Shown: piece by piece, positions 18,490 through 25,749 of the stretch
Position numbering within the stretch: the first letter of the stretch is position 1
How the letters are laid out: each line of letters starts with the position of its first letter
NCBI GenBank assembly: GCA_000402755.1
Contig: AQSD01000002.1
Coordinates: 21,443-85,442 of the forward strand
Length of the DNA stretch: 64,000 bases
Direction: 5' to 3'
Origin: Fidelibacterota bacterium SCGC AAA160-B08
GTDB taxonomy: Bacteria > Fidelibacterota > Marinisomatia > Marinisomatales > Marinisomataceae
Made by a program: the position numbers and the translations under genes
The notes under the pieces: model-generated
Database searches by the model: none
Seen by the model: only the letters and a program-made list of their open reading frames with translations
Told to the model about the DNA's origin: nothing

Positions 18490-18670
18490 AATAAGTGGTT
18501 GATTGAAACATGTTTTTAGCAAAAATGATATAGTACAATAGAATACAAAATAAAAACCACAGAACTATAGCGAATGCTTCCTTAATTACAAATAGTATAT
18601 AAACGATAGCAAAATATACTATCCATTTTACCCAATTAGGTTGGTTCCATAGCTTTAATAATAAATTCAT
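18473..18670 (-). CDS. Small membrane protein of unknown function (65 aa)
   Basis: I do not recognise this protein. It has two hydrophobic stretches (about residues 15-27 and 32-50, WIVYFAIVYILFVI and IVLWFLFCILLYYIIFA) and a short basic tail. Its ATG overlaps the stop of the upstream sulfotransferase-like gene in an ATGA junction and its end overlaps the start of the M1 peptidase gene by 17 bases. Both couplings argue that it is translated. It is not a shadow of a gene in another frame, because most of its length lies outside its neighbours. Confidence 0.6.
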   Translation of the reverse strand: MNLLLKLWNQPNWVKWIVYFAIVYILFVIKEAFAIVLWFLFCILLYYIIFAKNMFQSTTYYEKKI

Positions 18671-19386
18671 CGTTCTGCAAAATAATACAATTTGTTATAA
18701 TAATCTAATGCTTCATCATAAATTGATTGATATTTTTGATCTAAACCCCTTTGATTTGCTGAAAATTTCTGAAAATGAGTTGTGGTAATTACACTGTCAT
18801 ACCAATGCTTCCACCAAATACCATCTTGAGAGTGATACCCTTTCTCCCACTTTAACATAGAGATATCAAATTCTAAATCAATACTTCTACACCACTGCGA
18901 TAATATTTTTTTAGGATTACTTAGTAAGATATTTGAATCAATAACAACAAATTTTTTATCGATACTATCTAAATATTTCATGATTTTATATTGCTGAGGA
19001 TATCCAAGCTCATCTACATGATTTAGAGTATTTTTCTTTATATAAGAGCTTATTACATCTTTAGGATGACGAATTAGAAAACAGTTTTCAAAATTTTTAA
19101 TCCAACTAATATTGCTTAAATCAATTAAGTGATGCGCCATATGTTTTTGATACCAATATTCTTTACCATTAGGAACTTCAGAGGTAAGGTTTAAAATTAT
19201 ATCTTCATACCTAGTAGGGTAATGTTCAATAATTTCTTTGTACATTGGATGTTTTAATTGCTGCTCTTTTAGGTAATAAGCATAAAAAGGTTCATCAGAA
19301 ACAAATGAATCATTTCTAGATGACCAAGACCTCATTAGTGCAGTAGATATATTTCTTGGTCCTGACCAACAAGCTATTCTTAGCAT
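18667..19386 (-). CDS. Sulfotransferase-like P-loop protein
   Basis: The 239-residue protein has a sulfotransferase-type P-loop at the N-terminus (WSGPRNISTALMRSW, residues 7-21), a central FLIRHPKDVISSYIKK motif that resembles the PAPS 3'-phosphate binding Arg/Ser stretch, and a C-terminal WYDSVITTTHFQKF region. It belongs to the sulfotransferase-like family found next to, or fused with, class IV aminotransferase-like proteins; one such aminotransferase opens this same operon. Plant branched-chain-aminotransferase-like proteins, as I recall them, carry the same pair in one chain. Actual sulfate transfer is unproven for this group, and the substrate is not known. Confidence 0.7.
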   Translation of the reverse strand: MLRIACWSGPRNISTALMRSWSSRNDSFVSDEPFYAYYLKEQQLKHPMYKEIIEHYPTRYEDIILNLTSEVPNGKEYWYQKHMAHHLIDLSNISWIKNFENCFLIRHPKDVISSYIKKNTLNHVDELGYPQQYKIMKYLDSIDKKFVVIDSNILLSNPKKILSQWCRSIDLEFDISMLKWEKGYHSQDGIWWKHWYDSVITTTHFQKFSANQRGLDQKYQSIYDEALDYYNKLYYFAER

Positions 19387-19398
19387 ATGAACCTTACT

Positions 19399-20199
19399 TT
19401 AAAGACTCCAGCCGCCATCAACAATAAGATTTTGGCCAGTGATATATGACGACAAGTCAGATGAAAAAAAGTGTATAGCACCCTTTAAATCTTCTCTATT
19501 CGCCATCCTGTTTAATGGAGTAAATGCTTTATATTTGTTAATAAATTTTTTATCATGATTATTTTCAATACCTCCAGGACTAATGCAGTTCACTCTTATT
19601 TGAGGAGAAAGAATACTGGCGAGATATTTTGTAAGTTGGATCACTCCACCTTTACTTGCACTGTATGCAGCGGGAGTAAGATAGTTTGAATCTTCGTACA
19701 TTGAAAGTTTTTGTCCTGAAAAACCATATATACTACCAATATTAATGATCGATGGTGTGTTTGATTTTTCCATTAGGTTTTGACACTGCTGTATTAAATA
19801 GAAAACACTAGTCAAGTTTATACTTAAAGCTTTTTCAAAAGTGCTATATTCTTGTAAGTCAAATTTGGTAGTCCAACCTTTAATATCTGAAGTTCCTACT
19901 AATGATGCGCAGTTAATTAAGATATCTAGAGAGTCAAAATGCAAGACAGCAAAATCAACTACTTTATCAATAGACTCTTTCTTCGAAAGATCGCATGATA
20001 TAAAAAAGTGTTGATTGTCAAATTTACTATTCAATTTTTTTACACAATTTTCTGCTGCACTTATATTATTGTCAACGATAATTACTCTTACACCACACTC
20101 AGCAAGCGTTTCACATATTGTATAGCCCAAGTATCCAGCACCCCCTGTAACTAGGGCAGTTCGGTTACTTATATCACCTAATTGTTTTATAGATTTCAT
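19399..20199 (-). CDS. Short-chain dehydrogenase/reductase, PtmA-like
   Basis: This 266-residue classical SDR has the NAD(P) motif TGGAGYLGYTICE, an NCASLVG motif, Ser of INIGSIYGFSG and the catalytic YSASKGG, and ends in YITGQNLIVDGGWS. It directly follows the CMP-nonulosonate synthetase gene with a four-base overlap. The order Gfo/Idh oxidoreductase, CMP synthetase, SDR matches what I recall for ptmF-ptmB-ptmA in Campylobacter flagellar legionaminic acid clusters, so a PtmA-like role is likely. The reaction cannot be read from the sequence. Confidence 0.82.
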   Translation of the reverse strand: MKSIKQLGDISNRTALVTGGAGYLGYTICETLAECGVRVIIVDNNISAAENCVKKLNSKFDNQHFFISCDLSKKESIDKVVDFAVLHFDSLDILINCASLVGTSDIKGWTTKFDLQEYSTFEKALSINLTSVFYLIQQCQNLMEKSNTPSIINIGSIYGFSGQKLSMYEDSNYLTPAAYSASKGGVIQLTKYLASILSPQIRVNCISPGGIENNHDKKFINKYKAFTPLNRMANREDLKGAIHFFSSDLSSYITGQNLIVDGGWSL

Positions 20200-20906
20200 T
20201 TTTTATTTTTTTCCTTCAAAAATTTAGCAAATTGAAAATCAATTATATTGTCAATATCAAGTGCTCTATCATCTGGAATTACAACACTCTTAACTTTACC
20301 TTGTAAAATTCCATTTGAATTCAAAATATATCTAGTATCAGCAACATAAGCCACTGTTGTCATATCAAATACTTTTGGTGCATCTTGCCTTCTAAAGAAA
20401 GACCTTTCACTTCCCGGTATAACAATTTCAGAGAATCCTAAGCTATTATTTTTTACCATATTAAAGTATGGATTATTTTTTGCTTCTTTAACTGTAATAA
20501 CAATATCACAATCTTGATTATTAAACTCTTTAATACAGTTTTCGATATCTTCAGTAGATCTAAATGGAGCTGTTGGTGGCAAACTTATAAATACGTCAAT
20601 ATTTTTTTTATAATACTGTTCGTATAATTTTATGCCATGTTTCCATGCATCTAGCTCATTACTATTATCTTGAGCTAATTCTTTAGGACGTATAAATGGA
20701 ACCTCAGCACCAAATTTTAAAGCTATGTCTGCAATTTTTTGGCTATCAGTAGACACAATAACATGATCAATTGACGGAGAATCAAGCCCCGCTTTAATTG
20801 AATGAGCAATTAAAGGTATATTATCAAGTATTTGAATATTTTTATTGGGAATACCTTTTGATCCCTTACGAGCAAAAATAAAACATACAATATTTTTTTT
20901 ATTCAC
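20196..20906 (-). CDS. neuA: CMP-nonulosonate (acylneuraminate) cytidylyltransferase, NeuA/LegF-like
   Basis: The enzyme activates a nine-carbon sugar acid with CTP to give the CMP-linked donor. The 236-residue protein has the diagnostic N-terminal FARKGSKGIPNKNIQ loop that binds the cytosine nucleotide, IVSTDSQKIADIALKFGA, SLPPTAPFRSTEDIENCI and the C-terminal PDDRALDIDNIIDFQFA, whose Asp residues hold the metal. Length is typical of the single-domain form. It overlaps genes on both sides (ATGA-type junctions). With LegB and LegC in the locus the product is probably CMP-legionaminate or a relative, rather than CMP-Neu5Ac. Confidence 0.9.
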   Translation of the reverse strand: MNKKNIVCFIFARKGSKGIPNKNIQILDNIPLIAHSIKAGLDSPSIDHVIVSTDSQKIADIALKFGAEVPFIRPKELAQDNSNELDAWKHGIKLYEQYYKKNIDVFISLPPTAPFRSTEDIENCIKEFNNQDCDIVITVKEAKNNPYFNMVKNNSLGFSEIVIPGSERSFFRRQDAPKVFDMTTVAYVADTRYILNSNGILQGKVKSVVIPDDRALDIDNIIDFQFAKFLKEKNKK

Positions 20907-21891
20907 ATAGAACTCGTTTTCTCAATTTGGAAGAATTTTGAATATCATTAATAAGTTTCAATGTTTTTGCACCATCCTCAAGTGAAACCGGTACGATTTT
21001 ATCATTTTGAATGCAATCCATAAATACTTTTATTTCATTAAGATAAGTCTGATTATTATCTAACTGTCCTTGATAATTTAATATGTTTTCTTCATTTTGA
21101 TAAACATTGATAGAATTAGTTATTAGATCTAAATATAAAACCGCATCTTCAAAGATAATTTTACAATTACGAGACTTTTTATGCTGCAAAAAATCCAAAT
21201 GTACTCTACATGGAAAAGATCTATTATCAGAAAAAATTTCAAAATCTGCGAGAACCAAATCTTCCACATCTATATCTAACTGACTAACTTTTTGGACAGT
21301 AGCAGAAACCGAATAAGGCTTTCCAAAAAGCCAATGTAAATAATCTAATTCATGACTTAATTCCAATAATGCTCCTCCTCCAAGTAATTTTTGCGATGAA
21401 ACAGTAGCTTTATAGTCATTTTTAGGTCTCCAGTTTGGAAGGTATTGTCCAACTTCTATAGAACTACATAATATTTTACCATATCTTTCGCTTTTTAATA
21501 TCTCTTTAGCTCTTATAAGAGAATCATTATATCTAAGATTATATCCAACCGTTGCTTTGATTTTTTGTTTATTAATCATAATTAAGTTATCATCAAGATT
21601 TTCTAATGAATTACTAAGAGGCTTTTCAAAAAATAAGTGAATATTATGTTTTATAAGTTTTTTTGCTGATTCAAAATGAAAGCTTGATGGATTGCAGATA
21701 AAAGCAACTTGAGGGCGTAAAGATAAGGCTTCATCATATGTAAATACCTGCTTTGCCCCATTAATTTTATTTGAATTTTTCTTTGATCTCAGTATTATGA
21801 TTTCGCGGTTTGGAAACAAAAATTTTAAATTAGAAAAATGTCTTTTCCCGATACTGCCAAAACCAACAATTAAAATTTTCTTAACTTTCAT
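20899..21891 (-). CDS. Gfo/Idh/MocA-family oxidoreductase, PtmF-like by context
   Basis: The 330-residue protein has the Gfo/Idh/MocA layout: an N-terminal Rossmann domain (ILIVGFGSIGKRHFSN), the EKP motif in FFEKPLSNS, and a C-terminal alpha/beta domain with a GGGALLELSHELDYLHWLFG stretch containing the usual HxxD/H catalytic region. It sits between the acyltransferase and CMP-synthetase genes with overlaps of 4 and 8 bases. Position beside the CMP synthetase and SDR supports a role in making or modifying the nonulosonate. The substrate is unknown. Confidence 0.82.
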   Translation of the reverse strand: MKVKKILIVGFGSIGKRHFSNLKFLFPNREIIILRSKKNSNKINGAKQVFTYDEALSLRPQVAFICNPSSFHFESAKKLIKHNIHLFFEKPLSNSLENLDDNLIMINKQKIKATVGYNLRYNDSLIRAKEILKSERYGKILCSSIEVGQYLPNWRPKNDYKATVSSQKLLGGGALLELSHELDYLHWLFGKPYSVSATVQKVSQLDIDVEDLVLADFEIFSDNRSFPCRVHLDFLQHKKSRNCKIIFEDAVLYLDLITNSINVYQNEENILNYQGQLDNNQTYLNEIKVFMDCIQNDKIVPVSLEDGAKTLKLINDIQNSSKLRKRVLCE

Positions 21892-22931
21892 TTTACAAAC
21901 TTAGTACTTAAGTAATTTCTCAAGTAAATATATCTAGATTCAAAACAAATATAAAAAATATAGGCAAACAGATTACATAAAAAGAAAATTAAAAGGCATT
22001 CAATCATCCCATCAATTTTTATTAAAGGTTTAGCAAGAACTATAATAGAGTAATGTATCAGATAAAGTGAATAGCTATAGCTTGAAAGCGTATTGATTAA
22101 AATTTTAATCTTATCGCCTATCAAAAAATTTTTTACACTTTCAAAACTAGAAAAATAAATCAATATCAGTGAAATAACCACTGAAGGTTCATAAAAATAA
22201 ATTATATTTTTATTAAAAATAATAAATATTAAGTATGTCAAAGGAACAAAAAGAAATAGTTTATTTTTGAAAATTTTTGCTTTTAGAAGTACAATTCCTG
22301 ATGCTATGAACCAAGCATTTACTATGAAGTATCTAATATGATCAAGATCAAATATGCTTTGTAAGAGAGAGACAATTATGCCAGCAGTTATTAGGCTTAT
22401 TCCGACAAATTTTTTATTCTTAAAAATTAGAAAAATAAATCCTATAAAAATATAGATCCACCACTCAAGAGCAACAGACCATAATGGCCTCATCGATCCA
22501 AACGGTTCAATTATTTCTCCAATTCTTATAGGGTTTGGCAAGCCTCCAATATTAACAATACTTACAAAAAATGCTTTCAAGTTTAAATTTTCAAGCCCTA
22601 AAAGACTTTCATTGGGACTAATAAAGATAACATTGCATACGTCTATTATAACGCAAAGAAAAATTGCAGGAATTAAACCTGCGTATATTCTAGAAAACCT
22701 ATCAATAAAGAATTTTTTAAAATTAAATACATCATTTTGAATTACTCTTAAAGCACTAAGAGTTACTAGGTGTCCTGAAAGTATAAAAAAAATAACAACT
22801 CCAAAATTTTGTATAAATATACTCTGACCTGAAAAATAAAAGCCGTATAAATGTCCAATAAGAACTAATTGCGCTGAAACTCCCCTTATAAGATTAATAA
22901 AAGTAGATTGGCTGTTATTTATTTTTTGCAT
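21888..22931 (-). CDS. Membrane acyltransferase, acyltransferase-3 family
   Basis: The 347-residue protein is strongly hydrophobic, with about ten membrane segments, and carries the family motif near the N-terminus (LIRGVSAQLVLIGHLYGF, with the conserved Arg and His) and FFILSGHL shortly after. Relatives (OafA, WecH, Oac) move acetyl or other acyl groups onto surface sugars. It overlaps its neighbours on both sides by 4 and 17 bases, so it is translated within the operon. It probably decorates the polysaccharide made by this locus. Confidence 0.85.
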   Translation of the reverse strand: MQKINNSQSTFINLIRGVSAQLVLIGHLYGFYFSGQSIFIQNFGVVIFFILSGHLVTLSALRVIQNDVFNFKKFFIDRFSRIYAGLIPAIFLCVIIDVCNVIFISPNESLLGLENLNLKAFFVSIVNIGGLPNPIRIGEIIEPFGSMRPLWSVALEWWIYIFIGFIFLIFKNKKFVGISLITAGIIVSLLQSIFDLDHIRYFIVNAWFIASGIVLLKAKIFKNKLFLFVPLTYLIFIIFNKNIIYFYEPSVVISLILIYFSSFESVKNFLIGDKIKILINTLSSYSYSLYLIHYSIIVLAKPLIKIDGMIECLLIFFLCNLFAYIFYICFESRYIYLRNYLSTKFVK

Positions 22932-23838
22932 CTAGACTACAATATGATTGGATTTTTTTAAAATATAAAGATTTAATTTTATTTGTCAATGAGGAGAGAT
23001 TAGTAGATTTCAGCTCTTTATTTTCAAGTCTTGAAACAGGTATTACACCTGCAAAAGTTCCAGTTACAAACGCCTCATCACAATTTTTAATATCATCATA
23101 TTTAAAATCTTTCTGCTGACAGAGTATTCTATTGTTTTCACATATACTTATAACTTTTCCCCGAGTAATTCCATTTAAACAAAAAATTCCTGTGGATGTA
23201 ATTATTCTTTCATTTTTAATAAAAAATAAATTTGTTGAGTTACATGTACTAATATTACCATTCATATCATTCATAATACCTTCATCATAGCCAAGCTTAT
23301 TTGCCTCTATGCTCGCTAAAATACAATTAAGCTTGCTTAAAGTGTTGTAATGAGGACTTAGTATACTTTCATTCGGCCTAATATTAGGGACTCTGCCAAT
23401 ACTAACACCTTTAGTATAGGTACTTGGATCTGTTTCTTTGTATTCAGGAATAATAACCAGGTTAATTGGACCAACATTTGCATTAGGATTTTGATATGGT
23501 GTAATTTTATCTCCCCTAGATATAACTAAACGAATATGTACATGATCATTCATATTATTTTTATCTAGTACCTTATTTATTTCATCAAGAATTTCTTGTT
23601 TTGAGTAGGGAATATGCAATGAAATACCTTCCGCACTTGCGTACAACCTATCCAGATGATCTTCAATAAAAACTAGCTTTGACTCATGAAGTCGAATGCC
23701 TTCCCAAACACCATCTCCTAATAAAAATCCACTATCAAAAACAGAGATTTTAGCCTTATCTCTATGAAGTAATTCCCCGTTGATATTAATAAAAATATCT
23801 TCATTTTTTGAATTTGATATATATGAATGACTGCTCAT
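22915..23838 (-). CDS. Class IV PLP aminotransferase-like protein
   Basis: This 307-residue protein has the branched-chain/D-amino-acid aminotransferase fold: SVFDSGFLLGDGVWEGIRL near the N-terminus, the PLP Lys at K169 (LSKLNCILA) and STNLFF (residues 201-206). Where most class IV enzymes have Glu in the E-x(4)-N-[LIF]-F motif, this one has Thr198 in NISTCNSTNLFF. That residue normally contacts the PLP nitrogen, so chemistry may differ. I start it at 23838 because the longer reading would begin inside a tRNA. The ATG lies only three bases after the tRNA end. It opens the operon that also holds the sulfotransferase-like gene, its known partner family. A natural substrate is not evident. Confidence 0.82.
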   Translation of the reverse strand: MSSHSYISNSKNEDIFININGELLHRDKAKISVFDSGFLLGDGVWEGIRLHESKLVFIEDHLDRLYASAEGISLHIPYSKQEILDEINKVLDKNNMNDHVHIRLVISRGDKITPYQNPNANVGPINLVIIPEYKETDPSTYTKGVSIGRVPNIRPNESILSPHYNTLSKLNCILASIEANKLGYDEGIMNDMNGNISTCNSTNLFFIKNERIITSTGIFCLNGITRGKVISICENNRILCQQKDFKYDDIKNCDEAFVTGTFAGVIPVSRLENKELKSTNLSSLTNKIKSLYFKKIQSYCSLDAKNK

Positions 23839-23841
23839 TTG

Positions 23842-23915
23842 TGGGCCCACAGGGACTTGAACCCCGAACCTGCGGATTATGAGTCCGTTGCTCTAACCAA
23901 TTGAGCTATGGGCCC
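23842..23915 (-). tRNA. tRNA with CAT anticodon (elongator Met or Ile2)
   Basis: The minus strand folds as a tRNA: acceptor GGGCCCA pairing with TGGGCCC, D-arm with TAGCTC...GAGC, anticodon loop CTCATAA (anticodon CAT), and T-arm CAGGTTCGGGGTTCAAGTCCCTG. The discriminator base is A and CCA is not encoded. It lacks the initiator marks (three G-C pairs in the anticodon stem, unpaired first base), so it is elongator tRNA-Met or lysidine-modified tRNA-Ile. I cannot choose by eye. The aminotransferase ATG follows after three bases. Confidence 0.93.
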
Positions 23916-23992
23916 TATACATTTTTAATTTACGCGAAAATACTTTGAAGTCCTAAATAACCCAAGTATTTTCCAATGAATCATTATAATAA

Positions 23993-24451
23993 ATGAAAAC
24001 AACAAAAAAAATCATTTGGTTTACAGGTCAGCCTGGTAGCGGAAAAACTACTCTATCAAATGCTCTTCAGGAAAGGCTTAAAAATACACACCCTACAATT
24101 GCTGTAGTTTCAGTTGATGGAGACGATTTAAGAGATATATTTGTAAACAAAGACTACTCTGAAAATGGAAGAAGACTAAATATTCAGACTGCAATAAATA
24201 TAACAAAATTTTTACAGAGCAAAGGCAGTCTTGTAATAGCTTCTTTGGTATCTCCATATAAAGATTTAAGGGAAGATCTTAAAAAAGAAAGAGACACGTT
24301 AGAAATTTTTTTATATACCGACGAAAAAAGAGGTAAAGAAAATTTCTTTGTGAATAACTATGAAGTACCATTACAAAATTTTTTAAAGTTAAATACTGGC
24401 AAATTAAATATAGAGGAATGTGTTGATGAAATACTCGCTTTTTATTGGTAG
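23993..24451 (+). CDS. APS-kinase-like small kinase (CysC family)
   Basis: The 152-residue protein has the P-loop FTGQPGSGKTT (residues 10-20) and the CysC motifs SVDGDDLRDIF, ENGRRLN and LVSPYKDLRED. CysC adds a 3'-phosphate to adenylyl sulfate to make PAPS. This copy is short (CysC is usually 175-200 residues), and no ATP sulfurylase (CysD/CysN or Sat) is in the window. Its stop lies inside the start of a small nucleotidyltransferase gene. In Campylobacter capsule clusters a CysC-like protein instead phosphorylates a CDP-phosphoramidate, so a capsule-specific kinase role is a real alternative to sulfate activation. Confidence 0.75.
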   Translation: MKTTKKIIWFTGQPGSGKTTLSNALQERLKNTHPTIAVVSVDGDDLRDIFVNKDYSENGRRLNIQTAINITKFLQSKGSLVIASLVSPYKDLREDLKKERDTLEIFLYTDEKRGKENFFVNNYEVPLQNFLKLNTGKLNIEECVDEILAFYW

Positions 24452-24767
24452 ATGGCAACCTTTGCATAAAGGTCACCTTTGGCTAATTAATGAAAGATTA
24501 AAAGAAGGTAAAAACGTCTGTTTAGCAATTAGGGATGTAAAGCCAGATGAAAATAATCCTTGGACAGCAGAGCAGATAGAAAAAATGGTCCATGAAGGTG
24601 AATTGAAGAATTTAATAGCTGAGGGTAGAGTAATCACTTCAATTATACCAGACATTGAATCGATTAATTATGGAAGAGGAGTAGGCTATGAGATTATTGA
24701 ACATTTCCCTCCAGAAAATATTAAGAAAATTTCAGCAACTAAAATAAGAGAGCAAATGAATGGTTGA
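24426..24767 (+). CDS. Small HxGH-motif nucleotidyltransferase
   Basis: The 113-residue protein is a nucleotidylyltransferase of the HxGH class: FIGRWQPLHKGHLWLI holds the signature, and SATKIREQ near the C-terminus matches the ISSTxxR-type motif that binds the triphosphate. It resembles the NMN adenylyltransferase and cytidylyltransferase groups but is shorter than NadM or NadD. I use the second ATG (24426); 24420 is possible. It overlaps the kinase gene by 26 bases and overlaps wzz at its end. A linked kinase and nucleotidyltransferase suggests a two-step activation of a small group. The substrate is unknown. Confidence 0.7.
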   Translation: MKYSLFIGRWQPLHKGHLWLINERLKEGKNVCLAIRDVKPDENNPWTAEQIEKMVHEGELKNLIAEGRVITSIIPDIESINYGRGVGYEIIEHFPPENIKKISATKIREQMNG

Positions 24768-25704
24768 TGAAAAAATATATATAATTTTATTTCGTATGCT
24801 AAGGCGCGAAATGAAAACATTAATTCTAGCCTTTTTTGTATCATTTTTTATTTTTGCATTAATTTCTTATTTAGTGCCAAAAAGATATAATTCAACTCTT
24901 AAATTTTTCCCAAATCAAAATGAAAATAATATTTCATCCTTAAATGCCTTTGCGCAAGATTTTGGACTAGGCGGATCTGGTAGTTCTAATTTTCCATTAT
25001 CAGATATAGCTTCTTCAAATCTAATTTTAGATAAAATATATTATAGTTCATTTGAAAAAATTAATGGCGAAGCCACAAGCATTAGTATAATTTTAAACAA
25101 AAAAAGAACCCCTTTTTTTAACAAACCAAAAGAAGAATCTTTAGAAAAATTTTTAACAATTGAAAAATTCAAGGATAGGCTATCAATATCTTATGATAGA
25201 AGGTCTAATATAACATCAATTTCAGTTTCAATAGAAGATCCAAATGTTGCTAAGCAGATTTTAGATTTATTTTATACAGAACTTTCATTATATATTAATA
25301 AATCCATAAATAATGCAGCATCATACAAAAAAAACTTTATTGAAAAAAGATCTATAGACGTTGCAAGTGAATTATTTCTGGCTGAAAGTAAGCTAGAGGA
25401 ATTTTTAAATGAAAACAAACTCATGGGAAATTCTCCATTATTGCTTAGAAAGTGGAATGAACTTAAGAGAGAGGTTTCTGTTAAAGAAAGTGCTTATATA
25501 ATATTGAGGAGAGAGTTAGAGATAGCAAAAATAGATGAAGTTAAAAATACATTGAAAATTTTTATTTTAGAAAAACCAGAAGTTGCTGCAATAAAAAGCT
25601 ATCCATCAAGATTATCTTTTTCATTCTTTGGTGCATTAATTTCTATTTTTATAATTTTTCTCTTAAGAAGCAGAAAAGAATTAAAAGATATGTTTAAATT
25701 CTAG
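24760..25704 (+). CDS. wzz: Wzz-like polysaccharide chain-length protein without kinase domain
   Basis: The 314-residue protein has the Wzz (polysaccharide co-polymerase) layout: a transmembrane helix near the N-terminus (about 20-40, LILAFFVSFFIFALISYLV), a long periplasmic region with coiled-coil-like helix (about 190-260), and a second transmembrane helix near the C-terminus (about 283-302) after a Pro-containing PSRLSFSFFGAL stretch. It sets polymer length in Wzy systems. No tyrosine kinase domain follows, unlike Wzc. The start overlaps the preceding gene by eight bases. Confidence 0.83.
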   Translation: MVDEKIYIILFRMLRREMKTLILAFFVSFFIFALISYLVPKRYNSTLKFFPNQNENNISSLNAFAQDFGLGGSGSSNFPLSDIASSNLILDKIYYSSFEKINGEATSISIILNKKRTPFFNKPKEESLEKFLTIEKFKDRLSISYDRRSNITSISVSIEDPNVAKQILDLFYTELSLYINKSINNAASYKKNFIEKRSIDVASELFLAESKLEEFLNENKLMGNSPLLLRKWNELKREVSVKESAYIILRRELEIAKIDEVKNTLKIFILEKPEVAAIKSYPSRLSFSFFGALISIFIIFLLRSRKELKDMFKF

Positions 25705-25749
25705 TATTAATTTTTTTGTGAAAAAATATAAATTTTCAACTAATTAAAA

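Noticed and set aside
23839..23850. Start of the class IV aminotransferase at 23850, inside the tRNA
   Set aside because: This ATG is part of the tRNA acceptor stem; the ATG at 23838 just after the tRNA is the sensible start.
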